A stretch of DNA of 64,000 bases from JAAYYY01 sp964579295 (lineage in GTDB: Bacteria > Chloroflexota > Anaerolineae > Promineifilales > Promineifilaceae), in NCBI GenBank assembly GCA_964579295.1, contig CAZOGK010000001.1, positions 62,001-126,000 of the forward strand, in the 5' to 3' direction. Below are positions 7,730-14,700 of the stretch, in pieces; position 1 is the stretch's first letter, and every line of letters starts with the position of its first letter. A program made the position numbers and the translations under genes. The notes beneath the pieces were generated by a model, which was not told where the DNA came from, made no database searches, and saw only the letters and a list, made by a program, of their open reading frames with translations.

Positions 7730-9541
7730 CTATTCGCCGCGGCGCGGCCGTCCCGCCGCAACGGCCGTGTTGGCCTCCTGCAGCTCGGCTGTCAGGCGGC
7801 GAATCTGGTCGGGGTCCGTGCCCTGGATGGCCTCTTCGAGCGCAGTAACCTGCGGCCATAGCTCCGTATCCAGAGCGGGTCGGGCGCCGTTTTGGTCCTG
7901 GCGCCAGCTGCGCTCCAGGTTATAGAGCATCTGCCGGGCCGCGGTGCGCGCCTCGACAAGGTTGCGCTGGCGAATGTCGCGGGAAGCGCAGCGCTCGGCC
8001 TCCTGCACCATCTGCGCCACTTCCGCAGCGCTTGGCGAGGGCGTCGCCGCCAGGGAAACGGTCTGGCTGGCGCCAGAGAGCAGCTCCTGGGCGCTGACGT
8101 GCAGCATCCCACTCTCGTCGATAGTGAAAGTGACTTCGATCTGAGGGATGCCGCGCGGCGCCGCTGGAATACCTTCCAGCCGGAAAACGCCAAGCGTTTC
8201 GTTGTCAATCGCCATCGGCCGCTCGCCCTGCAGCACGTGGACCTCGACGGCCGTCTGCCCATCCTCTGAGGTGCTGAACACCTGCGAGCGGCGCACGGGC
8301 ACCGGCGTATTGCGTGGGATGACGGTCGCCATCATGCTACCCACCGTCTCCACGCCAAGGCTTAACGGCGTCACATCGTGGACTCTGACAGCCTCGACTG
8401 CGCCGGCGAGGGCGCCAGCCTGCAGTGCGGCGCCGCGCACCACGGCCAGCTCCGGCTCAGGCGGCGTCTGCGGTGTAATTCCGGTAATCTCGGCAATGAT
8501 GCGCCGCACCATGGGCATAGGACATGAGCCGCCGACCAGCACCACCGCGTCGAGCGAGGCGGCGTCGATACGGGCATCGGCAAGGACGTGCTCAATCGGA
8601 GCGGCCAGCCGTGCTAGCAGCGGCGCGGCCATCGCCTCGAACTGGCGGCGCTCCAGCTGCAGGCGCAGGTGGCGCGGACCATCAGCGGTGGTGGCAATAA
8701 AAGGCAGATGGATGTCGGCCAACTCGGCCGTCGATAAGGCAATCTTGGCGCGCTCGGCCGCGTGGCGGACGCGCTGCATGGCCTGTGGCTCGCGGCGCAG
8801 GTCGATGGCCTCCCGCCGCAAAAAGGATTCGACAATCCAATCTGCGATGAGGCTGTCCCAATCGGCGCCGCCCAGGCGCGTGTCGCCGCTGCTGGCGCGG
8901 ACGGCCACGGCGCCGTCGCCAACGTCGAGCAGCGAGACATCGTAGGCGCCGCCGCCGAGGTCCACGACCAGAATGGCACCGCGACGCTGTTGGGCATAGC
9001 CGTAGCCTAGCGCGGCGGCCGTTGGCTCGTTGATGATCTGGCGGGCGCGCAGCCCGGCAATAAGGGCCGCGTCTCTGACTGCCTGTCGCTGTCGCTCGCT
9101 AAAATAGGCCGGCACACTGATCACAGCATCACGCACCTGCTCGCCGAGATAGGCTTCGGCCTCGAGGCGCAGATGAGCCAGGAGCTGGGCGGCGATTTCG
9201 GCCGGGGAGAAGGTTTTGCCGGCGGCCGGCATAAAGATGCGGGCGTCGCCGTGCGGGCCAGGCCGCAGGCGGCCGGCCACGTCAGGATGCTGGCGCGCCA
9301 CCTCCGGGTCATCGTAGGAGCGGCCCAGCAGCCGTTTCACGGCAAAGACGGTGTTCTGGGCATTGAACGCTGCCTGCTCATAGGCGGCGCGGCCCAGCAA
9401 ACGATCCCCATTACGGCCAATGGCGACGACGGAGCTAACCTGCTTTCCTTCGCGCGTCGTAATGACGGTAACATCGCCGCCCTCGGCGAGCGCGACGGAC
9501 GAATATGTTGTACCCAGGTCGATGCCGACCACTCTTCCCAT
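7730..9541 (-). CDS. Divergent Hsp70 (DnaK-like) protein with Ala at the DnaK Thr199 position
   Basis: Full-length Hsp70 of 603 residues: actin-like ATPase domain (about 1-375) and substrate-binding domain (about 380-600). Phosphate-1 IDLGTTYS, the catalytic-lysine region AVKRLLG and the INEPTAAALGYG motif are kept. The phosphate-2 motif is DLGGGAYDVS instead of DLGGGTFDVS, placing Ala at 199, numbered identically to E. coli DnaK Thr199 (the autophosphorylation site). The adenosine motif reads VGGSCPMPMVRR. There is no GrpE or DnaJ gene nearby and no CIRCE repeat upstream. It is more likely a specialised paralogue than the main DnaK. AGAGGA lies 9 bases before the start. Confidence 0.88.
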   Translation of the reverse strand: MGRVVGIDLGTTYSSVALAEGGDVTVITTREGKQVSSVVAIGRNGDRLLGRAAYEQAAFNAQNTVFAVKRLLGRSYDDPEVARQHPDVAGRLRPGPHGDARIFMPAAGKTFSPAEIAAQLLAHLRLEAEAYLGEQVRDAVISVPAYFSERQRQAVRDAALIAGLRARQIINEPTAAALGYGYAQQRRGAILVVDLGGGAYDVSLLDVGDGAVAVRASSGDTRLGGADWDSLIADWIVESFLRREAIDLRREPQAMQRVRHAAERAKIALSTAELADIHLPFIATTADGPRHLRLQLERRQFEAMAAPLLARLAAPIEHVLADARIDAASLDAVVLVGGSCPMPMVRRIIAEITGITPQTPPEPELAVVRGAALQAGALAGAVEAVRVHDVTPLSLGVETVGSMMATVIPRNTPVPVRRSQVFSTSEDGQTAVEVHVLQGERPMAIDNETLGVFRLEGIPAAPRGIPQIEVTFTIDESGMLHVSAQELLSGASQTVSLAATPSPSAAEVAQMVQEAERCASRDIRQRNLVEARTAARQMLYNLERSWRQDQNGARPALDTELWPQVTALEEAIQGTDPDQIRRLTAELQEANTAVAAGRPRRGE

Positions 9542-9712
9542 GCGTACACGTCCTCTGTCTGCAGGTCTATCGCTTCCCGGCTGCCCATCGTGAGCCTCAA
9601 GACCCTTATCCTGCCTACTCTAGGGGAGGACTGTAAGAATCTTGTTGGCTAAATACATGACCTGAGTTAGAAGAAGCGCTCGCGCGGCCCGTTACCGGCC
9701 ACACTCCGCCCG

Positions 9713-10603
9713 TCAGCGGCGGCTGGCGAGGAGCACACCGCCGACGATGAGCGCGCCGCCAGCGATGGTGCTGCGGCCGGGGACTTCGTCAAAGAGCAGC
9801 CAGCCAAGCAGACTGGCGCCGACGGGCTCGCTGATCACGGCAATGGAGACGTAGGCCACGGGGAGAAAGGCCAGCGCGTAGTTGTAGGAAGAGTGGCCGA
9901 GCAGCTGCGGGAAGAGCGCCATCAGCAGGCAGAGAACGTAGACCTGGGCCGGATAGCCGAGCAGCGGCTGCTGCGCGAGCACGGTCAGCAGTAAGAGCGT
10001 GAGGGCGGCCATGCCGTAGACGATACTGGTGTAGGAGACCAGCGAAAGCTGCGGGCGTAGGCGCCGGCCGATGATCAGGTAAGCGGCGCCGGTGAGGGCG
10101 CTGCTGAGGGCCAGGGCATTGCCCAGCAGCGACTGACCGTCGCCGCCGCTACCCTCGAAGCCGATGAGGCCGCTGCCCAGCAGCGCCACCGCCAGCCCGG
10201 CCACCACCGGCCGGGTCAGACGCTCGCCGAGCAGCAACGGCGCGGCCACGCCGACCCAGACAGGCGTGCTCGTCGCCAGGACGGTGGCGGCGGCAATGGA
10301 GGTGAAGCGCAGCGAGGAGATAAAGCCGGCAAAATGGAGGCCGAGGAGAAATCCAGAAAGCAGCGCGAGGCGCCAGCCCGGCCGCGGCAGCCTCTGCAGC
10401 TCCGTGCCGCGGCGCGCGGCCAGAGGTAGCAGAAGGAGGGAAGCCACGCTAAGGCGGCCGGCGGCAATGACCAGCGAGGGCGCATCCTCTTGCGCATAGC
10501 GGACGAGAATGGCGCTGGTCGAGGTCGCCAGCACACCGGCGAGCAGCGCCAGCCGCGGCGGCAAAGTTGGCCTTTTCAGCCAGGTTTCACGTGCAGATGA
10601 CAC
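9713..10603 (-). CDS. DMT-superfamily (EamA-type) permease
   Basis: Inner-membrane transporter of 296 residues with about ten hydrophobic helices arranged as two EamA repeats (about 20-150 and 160-295). This is the usual layout of drug/metabolite exporters. The first repeat carries STSAILVRYA and the loop LRFTSIAAATVLATSTPVWV typical of the family. The start is a GTG at 10603 with GAGG 8 bases upstream. Its 5' end lies next to the divergent sod promoter. The substrate cannot be told from sequence; amino acids or other small metabolites are usual. Confidence 0.85.
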   Translation of the reverse strand: MSSARETWLKRPTLPPRLALLAGVLATSTSAILVRYAQEDAPSLVIAAGRLSVASLLLLPLAARRGTELQRLPRPGWRLALLSGFLLGLHFAGFISSLRFTSIAAATVLATSTPVWVGVAAPLLLGERLTRPVVAGLAVALLGSGLIGFEGSGGDGQSLLGNALALSSALTGAAYLIIGRRLRPQLSLVSYTSIVYGMAALTLLLLTVLAQQPLLGYPAQVYVLCLLMALFPQLLGHSSYNYALAFLPVAYVSIAVISEPVGASLLGWLLFDEVPGRSTIAGGALIVGGVLLASRR

Positions 10604-10615
10604 AGGGCGCCTCGT

Positions 10616-10644
10616 TTGACAAAGGTCAGGGCAAAAGCTAGAAT
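10616..10644 (+). promoter_or_regulatory. Consensus sigma-70-type promoter for superoxide dismutase
   Basis: A perfect TTGACA (10616-10621) is followed after 17 bases by TAGAAT (10639-10644). It predicts a leader of about 115 bases. The leader contains a 9-bp stem (10698-10706 with 10711-10719, one G-U pair) around a CTTT loop. Confidence 0.85.
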
Positions 10645-10767
10645 GACCATGATCGCAGCGTATGCTGCTCGCACCACAACAATAGTTCTATCTGGATCTT
10701 AGACAACTTTTTGTCTGAGGCCAAAAGACCCCACTGTCCATACGTTACCACCAGAAAGGAGCTTGAC

Positions 10768-11379
10768 ATGGCTTTTGAACTTCCCCCTCTACCCTATGCT
10801 GAAGACGCGCTCGAACCCCACATTGACGCACGCACGATGAGCATCCACCACGACAAACATCATGCTGCCTATACCAACAACCTCAATAAAGCGCTCGAGG
10901 GGCACGACGAGTGGCAGAATAGGAGCATTGACGAGATCCTGCGCAACATCGATCAGCTCCCGGCTGAGATCCGCACGGCAGTGCGCAACAATGGCGGCGG
11001 TTTTGCTAACCACTCCCTCTTCTGGAAAGTCATGAGCCCCAACGGCGGCGGCATGCCGTCGGGCGAGCTTGCCGACGCGATTAACGAGAAGTTCGGCAGC
11101 TTCGAGGCCTTCAAGGAAAAGCTCAGCGGCGCCGCCGCCGGCCAGTTTGGCTCTGGCTGGGGCTGGCTGGTCGTCAAGGGCGATGGCAGCCTCGACGTTT
11201 ATGGCACCGCCAACCAGGACAGCCCTTATATGTCCGGCGATACGCCCATTCTCGGCGTCGACGTCTGGGAGCATGCCTATTACCTCAACTACCAGAATCG
11301 CCGTCCTGACTACATCAGCGCCTGGTGGAATACAATCGACTGGGATCAGGTAGCCGAAAACTACCGTAACGCCCGGTAG
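10768..11379 (+). CDS. sodA: Superoxide dismutase, Mn-type by residue pattern
   Basis: Cytoplasmic dismutation of superoxide to peroxide and oxygen. The 203-residue protein is a standard Fe/Mn SOD: first metal ligand His27 in SIHHDKHHAAY, second ligand in GGFANHSLFW, and Asp/His ligands in DVWEHAYYL followed by NRRPDY. A Gly-rich GGGFANH and the Gln in TANQDSP are the residue choices of manganese enzymes; iron enzymes normally carry the Gln elsewhere. AAAGGAG lies 7 bases upstream of the ATG. It is followed 69 bases later by a ferredoxin gene and then fumC. Confidence 0.97.
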   Translation: MAFELPPLPYAEDALEPHIDARTMSIHHDKHHAAYTNNLNKALEGHDEWQNRSIDEILRNIDQLPAEIRTAVRNNGGGFANHSLFWKVMSPNGGGMPSGELADAINEKFGSFEAFKEKLSGAAAGQFGSGWGWLVVKGDGSLDVYGTANQDSPYMSGDTPILGVDVWEHAYYLNYQNRRPDYISAWWNTIDWDQVAENYRNAR

Positions 11380-11448
11380 CGGGTTATTGTTCTGGTACAG
11401 GAGCCTGTCGCCATCCTGCGCCAGCTTTTTTGAGGAAGGAGATTTTCG

Positions 11449-11859
11449 ATGACTCACATTGTGACCAGACTCTGCTTGCGCGACACGGCCTGTGTCGAAG
11501 TGTGTCCGGTTGAGTGCATGGTTCTGGGCAAGCCCGAGGAAGAGTGGCCCTGGCTGTACATTGACCCGGATACCTGTATAGACTGTGGCGCGTGCGTGCC
11601 AGAGTGCCCCTACGAAGCGATTTTCCCTGAAGAGGAAGTTCCTTTCGACTACGAGGTGCGGCCCGGGCAATGGATCGCCAATACGAAGGAACTGCTCCCG
11701 GACGGGCAGCCGTTCCAGGGCGAGGTCGATGGGCACGCCGTCAACGTGCTCAACGCCAAGCAGCTCCAGGGGGGAGAAGTCCTGGATCTGACCGAGGATA
11801 TTCCACCGAACTACGACTTCTTCTCCATGGGGCCCGGTTACGACGCCCTCGATATGTAG
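11449..11859 (+). CDS. Ferredoxin with two Fe-S cluster motifs
   Basis: Small electron carrier of 136 residues. The N-terminal cysteines (C9, C15, C19-P, C23) and the C44-x2-C47-x2-C50-x3-C54-P motif resemble 7Fe or 2[4Fe-4S] ferredoxins of the CxEVCPVEC type. An acidic C-terminal extension of about 75 residues follows the clusters; it is of a kind seen in long bacterial ferredoxins and has no further cysteines. AAGGAGA lies upstream of the ATG. Its position between sod and fumC suggests expression with oxidative metabolism genes. The redox partner is unknown. Confidence 0.9.
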   Translation: MTHIVTRLCLRDTACVEVCPVECMVLGKPEEEWPWLYIDPDTCIDCGACVPECPYEAIFPEEEVPFDYEVRPGQWIANTKELLPDGQPFQGEVDGHAVNVLNAKQLQGGEVLDLTEDIPPNYDFFSMGPGYDALDM

Positions 11860-11906
11860 GGTTCGCGCCGCGCGCGCGGTGGGAAGGTTCATTCGTCGCT
11901 GACATT

Positions 11907-11949
11907 CCGGATTGGCCGACTGTCGTTACTGACCTGTCGGCCAATCCGG
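11907..11949. repeat. 14-bp perfect inverted repeat between ferredoxin and fumC
   Basis: Bases 11907-11920 (CCGGATTGGCCGAC) pair perfectly with 11936-11949 around a 15-base loop. Only a short TTCTTATT run follows, so termination would be weak. It may separate fumC expression from the sod-ferredoxin message or stabilise an mRNA end. Confidence 0.7.
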
Positions 11950-12020
11950 TTCTTATTGGGGCGGGTAGGCCGCCGTCCTGCCGGCCTTTCCGCTTTCCTG
12001 TTCGTGCATAGGAGTGAGCT

Positions 12021-13460
12021 GTGGCCGAGACCGACTACCGTATTGAAAAAGACTCTCTTGGCGAGGTGCGGGTGCCCATCGGCGCCTATTGGGGCGCCCA
12101 GACGCAGCGGGCGATTGAGCACTTCTCGATTAGCGGCCTGCGCCAGTACCCGGCCTTCATCTGGGCGATGGTCATGATTAAGCGCGCCGCCGCCGAGGTC
12201 AACGACGACCTGGGCCTCTTTGTGGAGCGCCAGATCGGCGGCAAAACGATCAGCGGCGGCGAGATTGCCCGCGCCATCCGGTTGGCCGCCGACGAAATCC
12301 TGGACGGAAAGCTGGCGGACCAGTTTGTGGTGGACCCGATTCAGGCCGGCGCCGGCACGAGCCACAACATGAACGTGAACGAGGTCATTGCCAACCGGGC
12401 CAACGAAATCCTCGGCTACGACCTCAGCGCTGCGGCCAAGCCGGTTCACCCCAACGATCACGTCAATATGGCGCAGTCGACCAACGACACCATTCCCACG
12501 GCGATCCGGCTGGGCGCGCTCTGGCGGCTGCCGGCGCTGCTCGATGCGCTGGACCGCCTGGCACAGGCGCTGCGCGACAAGGCGGCGGCCTTTGACGACG
12601 TGGTGAAGAGCGGCCGCACGCACTTGCAGGATGCAGTACCCGTGCGCCTGGGCCAGGAGTTTGGCGCCTACGCGCGCGCTATCGAGCGGGATCGGGAAAA
12701 GGTGGCCGCGGCCGCCGAAGGCTTGCGCCGGCTGGGTATTGGCGGCACGGCAACCGGCAGCGGCCTCAACGCGCACCCGGAGTACCACGCGCGCATGGTC
12801 GCTACCCTGAGCCGGCTGACCGGGATTGAGCTGGCTGAATCGGACGACCTGTTTGAGTCGATGCAGAGCCAGGCTGACCCGGTTCACTTCAGCGGCGCGC
12901 TGCGCACCACGGCGCAGGACCTGACACGCATTGCCAATGACATTCGCCTGCTCAGCTCCGGTCCCAGCACCGGGCTGGCCGAGCTGCAGCTGCCGACTAT
13001 CCAGCCGGGCTCGTCAATCATGCCGGCCAAAGTGAATCCAGTCATGGCCGAGATGTTGAATCAGGCGCTATTCCACGTCATGGGCAACGACCTGACGATT
13101 ATGCTGGCTGGCCAGGCAGGCCAGCTAGAGCTGAACGTGATGATGCCTGTCATGGGCTATAACCTCTTCCAGGCTATGGACATCATGACTAACGCCGTGC
13201 GGGCGTTCACCGACAAGATGGTTGCCGGTATCGAGGCGAACCGCGAGAAGGCCGAAGGCTGGCTGGCCAAGAATGCCATCCTGGTGACGGCGCTTAACCC
13301 GGTGATCGGCTATGCGCGCGGCGCCGAAGTTGCCAAAGAGGCGATGGCGACCGACCGCACGGTGCGCGAGGTGGTCATTGAGAAAGGCTACCTGAGCGCC
13401 GAGGAGGCCGACAGGCTGCTGGATGCACGGCGGCTGACCGAAGGCGGCATCCATAAGTAA
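12021..13460 (+). CDS. fumC: Fumarate hydratase, class II
   Basis: Iron-sulfur-free fumarase of the TCA cycle (fumarate plus water to malate), a homotetramer in the cytoplasm. The 479-residue protein shows the superfamily landmarks: GAYWGAQTQRAIEHF near the N-terminus, TSHNMNVNEV, a SGRTHLQDAVP motif and the signature GSSIMPAKVNPV. Aspartase is the main alternative because the two families are close. The start is GTG with AGGAGTGAG just upstream. It follows sod and ferredoxin on the same strand. Class II enzymes resist superoxide, which fits this neighbourhood. Confidence 0.9.
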   Translation: MAETDYRIEKDSLGEVRVPIGAYWGAQTQRAIEHFSISGLRQYPAFIWAMVMIKRAAAEVNDDLGLFVERQIGGKTISGGEIARAIRLAADEILDGKLADQFVVDPIQAGAGTSHNMNVNEVIANRANEILGYDLSAAAKPVHPNDHVNMAQSTNDTIPTAIRLGALWRLPALLDALDRLAQALRDKAAAFDDVVKSGRTHLQDAVPVRLGQEFGAYARAIERDREKVAAAAEGLRRLGIGGTATGSGLNAHPEYHARMVATLSRLTGIELAESDDLFESMQSQADPVHFSGALRTTAQDLTRIANDIRLLSSGPSTGLAELQLPTIQPGSSIMPAKVNPVMAEMLNQALFHVMGNDLTIMLAGQAGQLELNVMMPVMGYNLFQAMDIMTNAVRAFTDKMVAGIEANREKAEGWLAKNAILVTALNPVIGYARGAEVAKEAMATDRTVREVVIEKGYLSAEEADRLLDARRLTEGGIHK

Positions 13461-13507
13461 ACGCGCTGCTGCCGGGCAGCGGCGCCCGCTTTCTGGATGG
13501 AGACAGG

Positions 13508-13918
13508 GTGGTGAAAGCCGGGCTACAACTCAGCGCCGCGCTCTACGCCCAAATGCTGGCGCACCTGCGCGACGCCTATCCTGAGGAGGCCTGCGGGCTG
13601 CTGGCCGGGGACAAGGGTGCGGCCGCCGCCATCTATCCCGTCGAAAACCGGCTGCACAGCACGACGGCCTTCGAGATGGCGCCCCTGCAGCAGCTGCAGG
13701 CATTCATGAGCTTTGAAGAGGCCGGTTGGGAGCTGTTAGCCATCTATCACTCCCACCCGCATGGGCCGGACGCCCCTTCCGAGCAGGACATTAGCCAGGC
13801 TTACTATCCGGATGCGCTCTCTATCATCGTTTCTCTGGCGCAGCCCGACCGGCCGGCGGTGCGGGCCTTTGCCATCCGCGACGGTGCGGCGGAAGAGCGC
13901 CCGCTGACAATCACGTGA
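13508..13918 (+). CDS. JAMM/MPN+ metallopeptidase (M67, Mec-like)
   Basis: Zinc isopeptidase-type protein of 136 residues. The full JAMM motif is present: a Glu in PEEACGLL (26/27), then H81-S-H83-x7-S91-x2-D94. Bacterial relatives remove C-terminal adducts from ubiquitin-like sulfur carriers (MoaD/ThiS/CysO), for instance releasing cysteine. No sulfur-carrier or cysteine-synthase gene is in the window, so the substrate is open. The start is one of two adjacent GTG codons at 13508/13511. It is followed by plsY about 95 bases later, with a TAGAAT element between them. Confidence 0.88.
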   Translation: MVKAGLQLSAALYAQMLAHLRDAYPEEACGLLAGDKGAAAAIYPVENRLHSTTAFEMAPLQQLQAFMSFEEAGWELLAIYHSHPHGPDAPSEQDISQAYYPDALSIIVSLAQPDRPAVRAFAIRDGAAEERPLTIT

Positions 13919-13940
13919 CGCCAGGCCGCGCATGGTGTTA

Positions 13941-13946
13941 TAGAAT
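13941..13946 (+). promoter_or_regulatory. Possible -10 element for plsY
   Basis: TAGAAT, preceded by TTA, lies about 65 bases before the plsY start in a short AT-rich patch. No convincing -35 is seen. Confidence 0.3.
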
Positions 13947-14012
13947 ATGCATACGGAGGACGCCGGCGGCAGGGGGCCCTGAGGCTCGCCGGCCTGGAGG
14001 AATACAAGCGAC

Positions 14013-14699
14013 ATGGACCTGCTGACCTTACTGCCCGCCGCGCTGATCGGCTATTTTTTTGGCGCCATCCCCTTTGGCTGGATCATCGTCAAGCTGGTCA
14101 AGGGGCTCGATCTGCGCGAGGTGCAGAGTGGGCGGACAGGGGGCACAAACGCCATGCGCGCCGCGGGGCCGGTCGTCGGCGGCGCGACGGCAATCGGCGA
14201 CGTGCTCAAAGGCGCGGCCGCTATCTGGATTGCCCGCGCCGTCTTCGGGTCACTGGTGACGCCCGCGCTGCTGCCCTGGGTTGAGATCGTCGTCGGAGCC
14301 GCCGCGATCATCGGCCACAACTGGTCCATCTTCCTCGGCTGGCGCGGCGGCGCCGGCACCGGTCCCAACGTCGGCTGGGCGGGGGCAGTCTGGCTGCCTA
14401 TCGTCCCCATTGCCATCGTCGTCGTCGTCGGAGTGATTCTGTGGACAGGGATGGCCTCGGTTGCCTCCTTAGCCATGGGCCTGACCATCGTCATCGCCTT
14501 TGCCGTCCTTTACTTTACGGGAGCTATCGTCACGCCGGCCTATCTCGTCGGCGCCATCATCACCCTGCTCATCGTCGGCTGGTCGCTGCGCGGCAATATC
14601 CGCCGCGTTTTCGCCGGGACGGAGCGCGTGGTGGGGCCGGCGGCCCGGCGCGCCGAGCGCCGCCAGCAGCGGCTGAAGGCGCGCCGCAATACCGGTTAA
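14013..14699 (+). CDS. plsY: PlsY-family acyl-phosphate:glycerol-3-phosphate acyltransferase, variant motif 3
   Basis: Membrane enzyme that makes lysophosphatidic acid from acyl-phosphate and glycerol 3-phosphate. Five or more hydrophobic helices and two of the three PlsY motifs are clear: motif 1 as SGRTGGTNAMR and motif 2 as DVLKG. Motif 3 reads GHNWSIFLGWRGGAGTGP, where the usual GGKGVAT has lost its Lys. The 228 residues include a basic C-terminal tail of about 35 residues beyond the normal end. GGAGG lies upstream of the ATG. The variation suggests a divergent clade; acyltransferase function is probable but not certain. Confidence 0.85.
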   Translation: MDLLTLLPAALIGYFFGAIPFGWIIVKLVKGLDLREVQSGRTGGTNAMRAAGPVVGGATAIGDVLKGAAAIWIARAVFGSLVTPALLPWVEIVVGAAAIIGHNWSIFLGWRGGAGTGPNVGWAGAVWLPIVPIAIVVVVGVILWTGMASVASLAMGLTIVIAFAVLYFTGAIVTPAYLVGAIITLLIVGWSLRGNIRRVFAGTERVVGPAARRAERRQQRLKARRNTG

Positions 14700-14700
14700 G

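Noticed and set aside
11889..12887. 332-codon minus-strand frame over fumC
   Set aside because: It is the complement of the fumarase coding sequence and has no start signal or family features.
13461..13500. Short GC-rich dyad after fumC as terminator
   Set aside because: The stem is only about 6 bp and no T run follows.
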